Positions 1 through 11,800 are shown, numbered from the stretch's first letter. The stretch is 64,000 bases of DNA from Microcyclospora pomicola (GCA_002786065.1 NHNY01000005.1:1116001-1180000); one strand, 5' to 3'. The notes: generated from the sequence alone by a model not told the origin. Numbers and translations are program-made.

Positions 1-3000
1 GATGGTGAATGGAGCCGCCCCAGAGAGGGCGAAGTTGAGGTGTTGGCCGACACAGTAGTCGGTGCTACTGTCGAGGGGGGTGATGGTTGGTGCGTCGTGC
101 ACTGAGATCTGGACTCGTGGCGTCGTGGCTTCGCTGAGAGAGCGGACACATCCTTTCGAGTCAGATACGCGTTTCAGGATAACGGCAGATTTGCCCAAGC
201 TCAGACGCGAATGAGGAATGCGGACGTCGTAGTTGATGGTCTTGATGTCCGAAATGGAGAAGGTTTCGCTTTTGATGGAGCTATGGTGGCGAACCTCGAT
301 TTCAAGCTCAAATGGCGGTATTCCATGCAGCGTGACAGGAATGACTTCTTCGCCAACGGACTGCACCGAACAGTAACTGTATGTCTTCCCTGGGGTCTTG
401 AACGCCACGGAAGGCCTCGAGTGAACAGTCTGCTTGAGTGTGTGGGGTGCAAAGTGCTTCGGGCTGTGCTCGTAATTGGCATCCGCAAGCTCCTTGAACC
501 TATATTCATAGGTGCCAGCTTGTGAAGTGTCCATGCGTACTGTCGCGACGTTTGACTGGGCGCGTAGCTCCTTGTTCTTCGGTGCAACGACGCCACGCTC
601 CGGCTTGACGATCAAAGTGTAGTCGACACTGAACGGTGGAGCGCCCTTGAAAAGCACATCGACAGCGTCATCATCGCCTTCACAGACTTCGGCTTTGTGG
701 AAGACGGTGCCCTCTTTGTTCACATAACTTTCTGGCGGTATAGCAAGTTGAGGTCGAGGCGTCCAGCTGACTTCGAACTTGTTGGCAGTCTCGTCTACTA
801 ACCCCGGACAATCCACATCTTGGACGTCGAGAAGCTCGTACACTCCTTGTTGGGTGGCTGGCAGTTTGTCATTGGCATGCTGAAGCCGCGTGGTATGCTC
901 GTGCCCATTTGCATCCGTGAAGCGAATATGCCATGGAGACTGGCCACCAAGACGTACTGGAAGCTGGACGGTCTTGCCTTCCAATGTGTTGACCGATCTG
1001 TTCCCATCGATCTGACCAAAGCTAGCGCGAGGCTTTTGATGGCGAACGGAGAACTTCGTCTCGTCCTTGAGAAACTCTTTACAACCCATACGATCGGTGA
1101 TGCTTGCGAGCGCAAGAGTATAGTCCCCACCATCACGCAAATGATCCGTCTCAATGTTGATATGCTCTTTCTCGATGCCAGGAAGGCTAAACTTCCTCCT
1201 CCTTCCACCGTGCACAAGCTCATATTCAATGGTGAAAGGACCTTCGCCACGCAGGGCCACGCCGAGCGACGCCTTCTCATCGATGCAAATACTGGCCTTC
1301 TGGTGAGTATTGACAAAGTTCGCCGATGCAGCGGGCTTAACACTCTGGCTAAGACGTGACGTCTTCACTTGCTGGTGCTTGTAGACAGCGTCAGAGACCT
1401 GGTAGAATTCGTAGACATAGTCTCCGGCAGACCGAGGCGTAAGCTCAATCTGGCCGCGTAGGCCTTTGATCTTTTCGACGTGCTCAACGTGGTGTTTCTC
1501 GGATGGTCCCACGATCTTGTAGTGAACCTCAAATGGTGGAGTTCCAATCAGATCAAAATCCACTCGTAGGCCAATCGGGCTACCAGCGCATTTATCAAAG
1601 ATTGCTTCGCTGTTGATATTGAGCTCAGGCCGAGGTGGATTCTGAAGAAGACAGGTCGAAGGCTCGAGCACTTCTCCCTTGCAGAAGTCCGAGGACACGC
1701 CCATGAGACTGTAAAGGCCGGCTTCGGCAATCTCAGGTCTTGATCTAGAGTTTTTGACCGCGAATTGCTTGATTGCTGCAGAACTGGCGTGCTCACCTGC
1801 TGCGGTCAGATCGCCTTGGGGAGTGAAGAGATAGTCAAGCTTGTAGCTGGTGTCACGTATTTCGCCTTTCCCAGTTGAATCGAACTTAACGGGAAGCGGA
1901 ATAGAACGACCAATAGCCACTTTAAGAGGGTGCTGAGGGCTGCAGCCTTGCAGAGTTACAATCGGACGATCGTGGACTCTGATTGCCTGGTGGAGTTGTG
2001 CTGCTTTGTGCTTGTCTTGCTCACGGTCGGCATACACCACCACATTACCGACGCCGTCAGTTATCTCTTGAATTGCCCAGGTCCATATCCCGCTTGTGGT
2101 AAGACCCTCGCTCAGAGGCACTTTGATTGTTCGGGCCTGTGCCCAGTCCGTTTCGAAACGATCCGGTACTGCGAGTGCTTGGTGATCAAGCTTAGTGAGT
2201 GGCGAGAAGAAGTCGTCTGGTAGAATGTTCTCTAAAGTAGACTCTGCGCCAGCTGTATCGACCGCCCTTCGGTACTTGAGTCGAAGTGGAGGCGTGCCCA
2301 CGACTTCCAATTCAACATTTGAAAGCTCACCCCTGCACTTGTCACTTGATGTTGACAACATAGCAACCCTTGGGCACGGCACGACAACTGTGTGAGCAGA
2401 TCTCTTATGCGAGACTACCAGGTTCGTCTCATCGACTACTTTGCCAAGAAAGTAGAGCCCCGGCTTCTTCACAGGCCAGAAAAGGGTTTTTGGTTCGTGG
2501 GGAAGCTCGCTGTACGATTTCAGGCGTTTGGCTTGGTTATGCATCGTCTTGAGTTGAGACTTCCCAATGTGAATAGTCTCGTTGGCGCGCGTGTCCAGAT
2601 CAATCCGCCAAAGCTCAATCGACACAGGATTCGTGGAGTTGATGGTGATTGGCAGTCTAGCTTCAATCCTTGTCCCGTCGATACAGAACGACTCCTTCTC
2701 CATATTCAGTACTGCGGATCCCTCTGGAAGAATATTCACGATTTGGCGACCCAGAATCAAGGAATCGTTGTACTTGACGCTCTCGGGGTTGACGTTGTGC
2801 TCGTTCACGGCCATTTCATAGTATCCCCATACACTTCTGCCCAACCCTCCCAAAGCCGCGCCCACCGGAATGGGTATGCGGAACATCATCATGCCGTCGA
2901 CGAATGCATGCGCGCAGAACAGCAATGTCATTGTCGACGCACTCCACTCCAGCCATGGTATCCTCATGCCTGGCAGCCCAAACAGCACTCCACCATCTAT

Positions 3001-3333
3001 CAACACCCATTTCATGAATAGCCACAGGCTCTGCTCCTCCGAGTCTTGTAGCTGGTAGAAATCATAGCACTTCCAACACCATAAAGCCACCCATAATGAA
3101 ACAGCGTAGAGTCTTTGTGAGGGCGCATCGATGATGTGCTCGGGTATGAGAGGTTCGCTGGGCGGCGAGGCGACCGTGCTTTGTGATTGTTGCTTGGAGG
3201 GTACTTCGGGTAATGAACTCATGCTCGCTCGTTGCCGTTGTGGTGGCGATCCATCGTATGCGGGTTGTCTTCGCCTGTTGACTGCTGGCGTAGCAGGAAA
3301 CGCGCTCCGAAGGCGTGGTGTGCCGTCGTTCAT
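1..3333 (-). CDS. POM152: Nucleoporin POM152, C-terminus cut by window edge
   Basis: Pore-membrane glycoprotein of the nuclear pore complex; in yeast it forms the lumenal ring that anchors the pore in the nuclear envelope. One frame stays open from the ATG at 3333 to position 1 with no stop in 1111 codons, and it leaves the window before its own stop. The N-terminus (MNDGTPRL...) is polar. Hydrophobic segments at about residues 78-95 and 105-150 fit the membrane region. The rest is a long series of immunoglobulin-like lumenal repeats, seen as recurring 'P-F-x-[IV]-x-Y' strands (GAPPFSVDY, GIPPFELEI, GAAPFTI) paired with conserved Cys residues. No intron is needed. The last visible repeat (YCVGQHLNFAL) is typical of the family. 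It is divergently arranged with the small gene at 3732, about 400 bp away. Identification rests on the repeat pattern and N-terminal topology. Confidence 0.9.
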   Translation of the reverse strand, partial: MNDGTPRLRSAFPATPAVNRRRQPAYDGSPPQRQRASMSSLPEVPSKQQSQSTVASPPSEPLIPEHIIDAPSQRLYAVSLWVALWCWKCYDFYQLQDSEEQSLWLFMKWVLIDGGVLFGLPGMRIPWLEWSASTMTLLFCAHAFVDGMMMFRIPIPVGAALGGLGRSVWGYYEMAVNEHNVNPESVKYNDSLILGRQIVNILPEGSAVLNMEKESFCIDGTRIEARLPITINSTNPVSIELWRIDLDTRANETIHIGKSQLKTMHNQAKRLKSYSELPHEPKTLFWPVKKPGLYFLGKVVDETNLVVSHKRSAHTVVVPCPRVAMLSTSSDKCRGELSNVELEVVGTPPLRLKYRRAVDTAGAESTLENILPDDFFSPLTKLDHQALAVPDRFETDWAQARTIKVPLSEGLTTSGIWTWAIQEITDGVGNVVVYADREQDKHKAAQLHQAIRVHDRPIVTLQGCSPQHPLKVAIGRSIPLPVKFDSTGKGEIRDTSYKLDYLFTPQGDLTAAGEHASSAAIKQFAVKNSRSRPEIAEAGLYSLMGVSSDFCKGEVLEPSTCLLQNPPRPELNINSEAIFDKCAGSPIGLRVDFDLIGTPPFEVHYKIVGPSEKHHVEHVEKIKGLRGQIELTPRSAGDYVYEFYQVSDAVYKHQQVKTSRLSQSVKPAASANFVNTHQKASICIDEKASLGVALRGEGPFTIEYELVHGGRRRKFSLPGIEKEHINIETDHLRDGGDYTLALASITDRMGCKEFLKDETKFSVRHQKPRASFGQIDGNRSVNTLEGKTVQLPVRLGGQSPWHIRFTDANGHEHTTRLQHANDKLPATQQGVYELLDVQDVDCPGLVDETANKFEVSWTPRPQLAIPPESYVNKEGTVFHKAEVCEGDDDAVDVLFKGAPPFSVDYTLIVKPERGVVAPKNKELRAQSNVATVRMDTSQAGTYEYRFKELADANYEHSPKHFAPHTLKQTVHSRPSVAFKTPGKTYSYCSVQSVGEEVIPVTLHGIPPFELEIEVRHHSSIKSETFSISDIKTINYDVRIPHSRLSLGKSAVILKRVSDSKGCVRSLSEATTPRVQISVHDAPTITPLDSSTDYCVGQHLNFALSGAAPFTI

Positions 3334-3731
3334 CGCGCAAAACCGTCACTATCTCGGTGACATTTGCGATGTTGTGTAGAAGAGGGTCGTACGACTTTTC
3401 GAGTACGTCGACGCAAGAAATGTTACGGTTGGTGGTGATGCAGTGGTTGTTTTGGCACAGGTACCCTGCCTAATTGTGAAGCTTCGCCTACAACTTTTAT
3501 GTTGGTGCTACGCGCCAGACGCGCTGCGAAGTTCGTGCACGACTGCCCCGCATAAAGCTTCCATCCTTTATGCATTAATGCGTACAGTGTACTGCACACG
3601 CCGTGGGTTGCATCTACATGTACTTCAGGATGGGCATGTTACGTTCCACTACAGTCAAGCAGTGGAGGTCAATCAGCCCGACAGCCGCTGGCTAAAACGA
3701 CAAGGACATCATAACATATACAATCTTAGTG
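3334..3731. other. Intergenic, divergent promoter region
   Basis: Space between the start codons of POM152 and the 2EXR/F-box-like gene. No coding signal or repeat was seen. It presumably carries both promoters. Confidence 0.5.
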
Positions 3732-4325
3732 ATGGACTGCGTACCCATAAGCCATCTGGATCGGTGCACATCCACACGCTCAGGTCTCCTCTCCCTCCCC
3801 TTGGAATTGCGTGAGCAAATCTACAAGCTCGTCCTGGCCAAACCGCAAAACACCATCACCATGCTGAGCAACCATGCCTGCCATCGTTCGGAGATCGGTG
3901 CGTCGCAGCCGCCTCTTGCCGCCGTAAGTCGTCAGTTGCGCCATGAAGCGCTGCGCATCTTCTACACCAGCAACGTTTTCATGGCGGACGTGAGCACGTA
4001 CGATGATCTGGAGACAGCGCAGCGGTGGGTGGACGCGATCGGCCAGAGGAACGTGGGCCAGTTGCGCAAGGTGGCGTTATGCGGGTGGACAAAAGTGCCT
4101 ACCGGGCATGTGATCACGCGACGATGGGTGCGTGTTGTCCTGGACCTGCAGCACGGGGCAATCAAGGTAGAAGGGGATGCACAGTGCGCCGAGGTCGCGC
4201 GCAGCGTGGACGATCTGAAGCAGGGATTCGAGAGCATGATTCAATCACGGCAGGGGAAGGCGGTGGACGGAGCAGCTCTGAAACAGATTCTGGCAGGATT
4301 TCATGAATTATGCGATTTATGGTGA
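3732..4325 (+). CDS. Small 2EXR/F-box-like protein
   Basis: A 197-residue single-exon protein of unknown function. Near the N-terminus it has the pattern LLSLPLELREQIYKLVL, then a polar stretch and PLAAVSRQLRHEALRIFY. This is the signature of the 2EXR / F-box-like small proteins that are greatly expanded in dothideomycetes. The family is assumed to mediate protein contacts; no enzymatic residues are visible. A GTG lies directly upstream in frame, but the first ATG is at 3732 and I use it. The ORF has good ascomycete codon use and its C-terminal helix is intact, so it does not look like a pseudogene. Its substrate or partner cannot be inferred from its neighbours. Confidence 0.75.
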   Translation: MDCVPISHLDRCTSTRSGLLSLPLELREQIYKLVLAKPQNTITMLSNHACHRSEIGASQPPLAAVSRQLRHEALRIFYTSNVFMADVSTYDDLETAQRWVDAIGQRNVGQLRKVALCGWTKVPTGHVITRRWVRVVLDLQHGAIKVEGDAQCAEVARSVDDLKQGFESMIQSRQGKAVDGAALKQILAGFHELCDLW

Positions 4326-4849
4326 GATTTGATATACCCACTTGATACTAGCTAAGGTACGCTACGAACATGACAATACACATTGCTTGTGGTGGCGTTT
4401 CGGAGGATGGTTACGAAAATTGTTGCTCAGTCGTCACCGAGCATCTTTTCTGTACATCTGGAGGGGAAGTCCTCAAGAATGGTCCACGTATTTCATACAG
4501 AGCGTACATTGCTTGGTTGCGAAACACTGAGGCGATTCATTTATTCACATGTTCGTCTCTCATGTTCGTTTCCCACGCTGCTCCCAGCTTCGTGAATTAT
4601 GCGCCTGAGCCTTGACATCCCTGCGTCTCCCGTCGGTACCATTACCGTCGCGTACTCTTGCGCCCGAAGTCCATATTTTCCATGACCGTTGTACAACTTA
4701 TCCTTGGGTTTCAGCGGCACGAAGCCATAGTCGAAGACAAACGCCGTACTCAAATGCCGCTCGCTGTTCGATGCCAATGCGCTGGGGTATTCATGCCAAA
4801 TCTGGCGATCTCAGTTCTAATATCATCCTTCGTGTCCTTGCTCTTTTCA
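4326..4849. other. Intergenic, convergent 3' region
   Basis: Lies between the stops of the F-box-like gene and FIG1. Only short, unconvincing frames occur here. It probably holds the two 3' UTRs. Confidence 0.5.
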
Positions 4850-5778
4850 TCATTCATCTGTCAATCTGTCTAGCAAACTTATGCTCAAGATCATCACCAA
4901 CAATCCGATCGTCACCACGATGAACAAACTGAATCCAAACCAACCCAGGACCATCGCACTGGTACCGACTCCACTCTTAACACTTCCGTTGCCGAAGTCT
5001 TGCGCGACTTGGGCACCAGCCACTGATGCGGTATGTTGCCATAGGACGGAGACAAGGACGAAAATCGAGGCGATGAAGATGAGCGCCAAAGCTACTTGCG
5101 AGACAGGCCTCGATGGGAAGGGCTTGATGTCGACTTCGGAGCCTGTTCGGGCATCTTGCTCTTCGTGCCAACCGGGGAAAGTCGCCAGAAGTAGGAAGGT
5201 GACAAAGGCGAGGATGATAGCGATGATTCTGTTTCGTCGATGTCAGTACTTATATCAACATGCATTGCAATAATGTTACTCACAATAAGTATGGGAATAC
5301 CACATCATCCTTGAAAGTCTCAGCAACCCAGATCAGGTTCAGGGGATCTTGATCGACCGATAGCTGCTCGGCGAGTAGTGTCGCGTTGTTCGAGCACAGA
5401 AAGCTTCCGCCGTCAGGATTGACGCAGATACCAAAGTAGCCTACGCGCACCTCGAGGACCGCTTGTCCCACAATATTCGCGATCGCCGCCGTCACACCTG
5501 GATCGACTTGTGCCGGGTCGTATGTGGGGCTGTAATCTTGATAATAGAAGGATATGAGGAAGATGCCAGGGATCAGCGGAGACGAGGAGGAGCATCCTGC
5601 TAGTAGTAGAGCTGGAAAGGAATTGTTAGAACCTAATGCGACGGAGAGTGCTGCGTTACAATTCAGAATACTTACAGAGTAATATTATGGCGATTGCGAT
5701 CAGTATCATCAGCACATGGTGGTAGCCCAGGAAGGGTATCAGCCGCTGGATGCCGACGGCGAACCGTACGTTCGGCAT
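4850..5778 (-). CDS. FIG1: Fig1-domain membrane protein (mating, Ca2+ influx)
   Basis: Fig1 proteins are multi-pass membrane proteins that support low-affinity calcium influx and cell fusion during mating or hyphal contact. Three exons: 5676-5778, 5284-5611 and 4850-5228, with introns of 64 and 55 bp, total 810 nt, 269 residues. The start is the ATG at 5778 (MPNVRFAV). Features are a first membrane segment (residues about 18-42), an extracellular loop with the family motif VGYFGICV followed by spaced Cys residues, and three further hydrophobic segments in exon 3 (IIAIILAFVTFLLL, ALIFIASIFVLVSVL, WFGFSLFIVVTIGLLVMIL). This four-segment layout and the GYFGICV motif identify the family. The donors are GTAAGT and GTGAGT and both junctions restore hydrophobic sequence. 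The gene is divergent from the region leading to UNC50. Confidence 0.85.
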
Positions 5779-7368
5779 GGTAGAGACGGTCTACCAGCTG
5801 TCTGGGATGTGCTTGCGTGAGGTCGAAGTGCTCCTACGGCCAACAGGCCAGGAGCAGGAACTTCGTCTGGATGTCCCAATGCCGACGGGGTGACTTCTTT
5901 GTGTCCTTTGGCGGTGAGCGATGGTGTTCTGAAAGCTCTGCGGCTAGATGTAGCGTTGCTCTCGTGCTTCACGGTGGTAGCGATCGGTTTCGGTGAAGAG
6001 GAGGGCGTTTGCTCGAGTCGTCACCTGTGTAACCGTGAATGCAGTCAGACAAGTGAACGTTGTTCTTTCTAGTGATAGATGGAGGAAGGGAGGAAGATTG
6101 CTTAGCTCAGACTCAATACCAACGAGTTCTCAAGTCCCTGGTGGTGTGAAATCATGTTGGTTGGGCGTGGCTGGAGTGGTGTTCCAGCCTTCGGATTTCA
6201 TGAATCCTAGGGCCGTTGCCTCGACAGCGGCCGCCAGTAAACAACGGTCGTCATATTAGCCTTTAGCGCCGCTCCTTTTCCCCAGCCACCTGGGCAGAGC
6301 CGCATGCACGCACTACATGACGTGGCACGTCCCTGATGGATACATGACATTAATTACTGCGTACGTTTAGCTGTATAGACGTTGCTATACGTGAGTACAG
6401 CATTGTTGGCGTACGCGTGTAGCCATGGCACATGTCGAATTACTGGCCAATACAATGATCCGGGAGTGTAATGCGCATGCGGCAGATCCGCTGTATACGT
6501 GGCGTTTGAAGCGCGATGTCCTGCGCGCAGGAATCCTTGCATACTACAACTATTCTCCATCTGACAGTATACGCCAGGAGCATCAGATCATTGGCAACGT
6601 AGAATCTATGTGTTTCGCTTTGACGTCTTGGCATGGTCCCTTGTCACTTGTCATTTGCTAACAACAACAACGCAGTGTATGTTGACTTCCTCGGCTACTT
6701 CACCATGTATATAAGCCGCCTTTACGGTAGAAGAGAACATCGATGGCCTGGCATCCAGTTGTAGAAAGTTATAATTGGTAACACTACCACCTGTAGGCTT
6801 GCGGTCGTGGTGAGATCTCTTGCCGTTCTCAGCGTAAGGCATATCGACTCATACAGTAGTTATGCTAGCCATGACCACCTCAATCAACTTGGATTCTCCG
6901 GCCCCAGATAGCTGGATGTGCCGATTCTCTCGAACTTCTTGTCGCTATCGACGCTGGCCCTGTCACCGAGCCTTTTTTTGTCGTTTCAAGTCTTGCCAAA
7001 GGACATGTATGTGCAATCGAAGCGCCAGATGGAACCTTGCCAAGGCCGAGCGGAAATGTTCCGGGCTTCTGAGGCAGTCTTCCCAGGCCGCAGACTGGAC
7101 AAAGCGGCGACCATCGTGTGGAAATCCTATCGACGTCAGCTCGACCTTGTTCAGAATTCGTTCTTGAAGGTCACCGTTGTCAACCCAGTATCATACGCCC
7201 AAACATTGCGGCTAGCACCAAGGACACAGACACGAAGGAGTCCTGCAGACATTATCATCCACATCCGGATCGCGTGACCCACAAGAATGGCCGTGTTGAC
7301 CGCGCTACAATAACCAAAACCCCGGAGCATTTCTATCTGTGCTGGATACAGGTCGCCAAATCATCACA
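5779..7368. other. Long intergenic region between FIG1 and UNC50
   Basis: About 1.6 kb without an assignable gene. It contains a TATA-like element (6708) and a stop-free stretch of roughly 65 codons ending at 7072 with coding-like composition but no usable ATG. No homology is recognised in either strand. Confidence 0.45.
6708..6715 (+). promoter_or_regulatory. TATA-box-like element TATATAAG
   Basis: Exact match to the TATA consensus on the + strand, about 660 bp upstream of the UNC50 ATG and about 170 bp upstream of an orphan coding-like stretch. It may drive an unannotated or non-coding transcript; function is inferred only. Confidence 0.3.
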
Positions 7369-8437
7369 ATGTCTTCCTCTCCAAGGCGAAGCAGCATGCG
7401 GATACCGCCTTTCTTCCGGCGGCTGTTCAAATTTACCTCGATGGACTTCGAAACGGTAGGGAACGCCACCCGTCGGACATGCCCAATGGAGTGACTGAGT
7501 AGAAGAATGCAGGCCGTCTGGGAAATGACCCATTTGATCATCGCGCCGAAAACCGTGTTTCGAAATATCTACTACCATGTAAGAACTCATCCCGATGATT
7601 GATTTGACAATCTCGAACTGACAGATTTGACAGAAACGTATGCAAAACACTCCCTGGCAGGGCTCTCGAAGCACAATTGGGAACTGACATGTCGCGCATT
7701 CCAGAAACAAAAAACTCATATCATCGACCCGACCCAGCATTCACATATCTGCTCTCGCTGTTCCTATTTCTTACAGGAATAGCATGGGGTATCGCATACG
7801 CCAACACAGTCAGCCAGACCATCCGCGTAGCTCTGTTCTTTGTCTTCATCCACTTCCTTGGAGCCTCTCTGCTCGTGGCGACGTTGATGTTCTTCCTTGT
7901 CGGCCGTGTTCTCGGCAAGCGGCGGCATGGCTTATTCGGACCTCCTGTCGGCGGCGAGGAGGCTTTAGAGTTCGGATACTGTTTTGATGTATGCCTGCAC
8001 TATTTCCTCACGCAGACATCGATCGGAAGGTTTTGAAGCTGACCAAACCACAGGTTGCGATCCGCGCATTTCTACCGCTCTGGTTCTTCCTCTACGTCCT
8101 CCAATTCCTGCTCATGCCCCTCATCGCTCAGGACTACTGGGTGTCCAACCTGTTTGGCAACTCCATGTATCTTTTAGCGCTGAGCTACTACTTCATCATC
8201 ACATTTCTCGGCTACAATGGTAAGCTAAAGTTTCCGCTTGGAGCTTCCTACGCGACCCGGAGCACTGCGCTTACACTATCGCCCTCAGCTCTCCCCTTTC
8301 TTGCACGAACAGAAGCTGTTCTAGCACCCATACCCGTGCTCGTTATCCTATGGGCCATCAGTCTATTCACGTTCGACTGCGCAACGACCCTTGCGCCTGT
8401 ACTGTGGTGTGGTATGGGCTTACGGAAACCAGTCTGA
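7369..8437 (+). CDS. GMH1: UNC-50/Gmh1 family Golgi membrane protein
   Basis: UNC-50/Gmh1 is a five-pass Golgi membrane protein that interacts with Arf-GEFs and affects receptor trafficking. Six exons: 7369-7455, 7513-7578, 7634-7637, 7705-7988, 8054-8219 and 8289-8437; total 756 nt, 251 residues. The N-terminus reads PPFFRRLFKF..MDFE, then AVWEMTHLIIAPKTVFRNIYYH, both conserved family blocks. The next block, KQTKNSYHRPDPAF, is recovered only if a 4-nt exon (AAAC) is included. Later junctions restore EFGYCFD-VAIRAFLP and FLGYN-ALPFL, also family hallmarks. Introns are 57, 55, 67, 65 and 69 bp. The last intron is a multiple of three without a stop and so could be mistaken for coding. The exact C-terminus (after APVLW) is less certain than the rest. 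Confidence 0.85.
7634..7637 (+). other. 4-nt microexon of the UNC50/Gmh1 gene
   Basis: Sequence AAAC, flanked by TTTGACAG upstream and GTATGC downstream. Including it gives YYH-K-Q-TKN; leaving it out loses the conserved Lys and shifts the frame. Both flanking introns (55 and 67 bp) have CTGAC-like branch sites. Confidence 0.7.
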
Positions 8438-8805
8438 TGGGTGAGAACTCGAGCACGTCGTACAGGAATCAATTGAGGTTCATGGCACGGTCTGCATGTA
8501 TAAATAGGAGAAACCAAAAAGCATCTCATCTTCAAGAGACAGGTCCCTGGTGCCGCGGAAGTCCGTGCTTGGAAATGTTACATTAATGACGATGCGTGCT
8601 CGGAAAACTATATATCAATACAAGGGCAAAACGTTCCAGCGAGGAGCTCGGAAAAGCCCGGCGCCCGACAAATGTATGCACATATTCTGGCCACAGAAGC
8701 CCAACGCGCACTTCCCACGCTATGCATACGGTATGCTGCTCCCATCATATTCCCGCTGTACAAGTCGCATCGAGATGGAAGAAATCTATCTGTATAGCCA
8801 AGCAT
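8438..8805. other. Intergenic, convergent 3' region
   Basis: Between the stops of UNC50 and the mitochondrial IF-2 gene. No feature was recognised. Confidence 0.5.
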
Positions 8806-11800
8806 CTACAACTTCCTCTTCTCGCTGATCTCGGCGTAGGTCTGGATCTGGTCCCCGACCTCGAACCCAGCCCAGTCGTCGAAGCTCATGCCGCACTCGG
8901 TACCCTTACGCATCTCCTGGACGTCTTTCTTGACGTTCTTGAGCGACGCGAGAACACCTGCGAGACATTGTTAGCCTAATCGAAGGATGAAACAAGAAGA
9001 TGGGAAGGAAAACAGAACGGGGAGGAAGCGTACCATCGTAAACTTTGTCGCCGTTCCGCATGACTCTCACCCGGCTCCCGCGATTGACCGTGCCGTTACG
9101 GATCTTGCAGCCCGCAATCTTCATCGTCTTTCGCCCACCGATGCCAATATCAAAAGACGCTGCGATCTCCGCCTCGCCGATGACTTTCTGTGTGACGACG
9201 GCAGGCAGTTTGTTCTCGAACAGGGCTTTGACGTCTTCTTGCACACGGTAGATGATATTGTTCTCAAGAATCTCGACCCCGGCATGAGCAGCCATCCCCT
9301 TCATGTTCTCGTCTAGAGGTAGATTGAAGGCGATGATGTAGCCATTAGCAGCCGCAGCGCGGTCAATGTCAGACTCATGGACTTGCCCGACTTCCGAGGT
9401 AAGGATTTGCGGCGCGATCAGAGGGGACGCGATGCTCTGGATATAATCTGCCACCGCCTCGGCGGAGCCTGAGACATCAGCTTTGATGATGAAAGGAACA
9501 AGAATTTGACCACCGCCGGTCGCTGGAGTGTCCTCTTCCGCCTCTTCAACAGTCTCAGGATCTTCAGTGGACCAAGCAGCTAGCGCTTCAGCGCGCTTAC
9601 GTTGCTGTTCAGAACGTCGAGCTTGATTGATCGCGTCTGTGTCTTGTGCAATCTTCTCTCGCTCCATCATCTCTGTTCGGTAATCGACAGCATCATTGGC
9701 TTTTTGCTCTGACGGTGCTTGAAGGACCTCATCTCCAGCAGATGGCTGATCCCGCCAGCCGTCAACTTCGACCGGCATTCCAGGGCCCACTTCGTCAACG
9801 AGCTGGCCGCCTTCATTCTTGAGCGTGCGAACACGCGCCCAGGTCCGTCCAGCCACGATGATAGTGCCAGGGACTAGAGTACCACGTCGGACAAGCACTG
9901 TAGCAACGCGGCCTGACTTCTTAGTCGTGGCCTCCAGTACCCAACCTTCCACAACCCCTTGTGTCTCGGCACGGTGGTCCAAAATTTCTGACAAAGATAT
10001 GATGGCTTCCTCAAGACTGTCCATTCCTTGACCGGTCTTGCCACTGACTTCCACGACTTGAGTGTCGCCTCCATAATCTTCAATATCGATTTCGTGACGA
10101 GCGAGATCTTGCTTCACACGTTGCACATCCGCTTCTTCCTTGTCCACTTTGTTTATGGCGACGATGATCGGTACTTTTGCAGCCTTTGCGTGCTTGATCG
10201 CCTCCAAGGTCTGTGGCTTCACGGAGTCGTCAGCGGCCACGACAAGGATGACGATATCAGTCACGTTAGCACCTCGCTGACGCATGTTCAGGAACGCAGC
10301 ATGTCCAGGTGTGTCGAGGAAGGTAATGGCCTTGCCGCTGGCGGCTAAAGGAACACTGAAAGCACCGATATGCTGTGTGATACCTCCAGCCTCGCCAGCG
10401 GCGACACTACTCTTGCGCAAGAAGTCGAGAATGGTAGTTTTACCATGATCAACATGACCCATGATTGTGACAACAGGGGGGCGACTCGGTAGATACTCCT
10501 TACTCTCTGGTAGTGGCAGGGCCTTGAGATCGCGCTCTTCGGCTTCGTCTTCTGCAGACTCGAAGATAGGCTCGACGTTATACTCCATGGCAATCATGCC
10601 ACTGACTTCGGAATTGAGGACCATACCGGGAAAGATGTCATCGTAGCCAAGACGCTCTAGACGTTTCACGAAGTGCTCGTATCGCACACCAAGCGTCTGG
10701 GCCAGGGTTGCGACACTGACAAAGTGAGGCAACCTTACGGTGGGACCTTGTTCCTGAGCGAGCTGGGCAGCCTCTTGTCTTTCTCGTTCCCTCTCCAGCT
10801 TACGCGCGGCTTTTCGAGCATTCTTCTCGTCTCGCGCAGCGCCACCCTCATCATCGTCGTCCTGTTCTGCGCGGCCACGATGGCCACCCTTACTCCGATG
10901 AACTTTCTCGTCGGTTTCAGCCTCAGCCCACTTACTAGCGCGACGTTCTCGCCGGCGAAGCTCGGCCTCGTCAACCACGTCTCTAGCAGGTAGCGGCTGT
11001 TTGTCAAGCAATATGGAGCGCATATCGTCCTGCGAATTATGTGCTTGGGCAGGTGGACTGCGATCACCGCTCCATGATCGATCTATGGCACGCTCAACTG
11101 TGGGCCGGTACTGCTGCCATTCATCCGTTTTCGGACGAGATTGATCGGTGCGCTCAAGCGATGGTTGCTCGTTCCGATTCGAAGACTTCACCTGAATTCG
11201 TCGGACAGGATTGCGACAGTCGTATGACATGTGCCCCTTCTCGCCACATCGATTGCAAGTAACCCCGACACACTGCCGAGCGGAGTGTCCTTTTTCGCCG
11301 CAACGGGCGCATACACGTTCGGACAGTGGCTGTCTAGAGATCTGTGGAGCATAGCTGTTCCGGTTGACATCTTCCACCGACGTAGCAGCAGGAATGGACT
11401 GCGTGGCGCGACGACGCCTATGCTCTTCGAATCGCCGATTGACCCAGTCAGTATCCAGATCACGATCTTGGCCAAAGGCTTGAGGCGAGGTCGCCAACGG
11501 CTGTTCCATCTCGGGTGCGCTCTTACGGCGAAGAAGCGGCCACGATGAAGAATCTGCAGGACTTGTCGTTGACGCATCAGACAGGGCTTTGTCATAGGAA
11601 GATGCTACATCTCGACGAGGTTGGAATGATACATTTCGTTGGGTGTCTCGAAATGAATTTTGGGGCGTAGATATCTGCTTCTGGGCTGAGAAATCGAAAG
11701 CTTGGCCACCGGGAATCACTGATTTGAGTGCACCGTCTGCGTTTGTCCCGGAAAAATTGTATGTTCGCTCTGAAGTCCCTGGGCGCTGAGCTCGCATTGG

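Noticed and set aside
820-1359. 179-codon + strand frame and its minus-strand partner
   Set aside because: Shadows of POM152 codon bias.
2392-3021. 209-codon + strand frame
   Set aside because: Antisense to the uninterrupted POM152 frame; no family motif.
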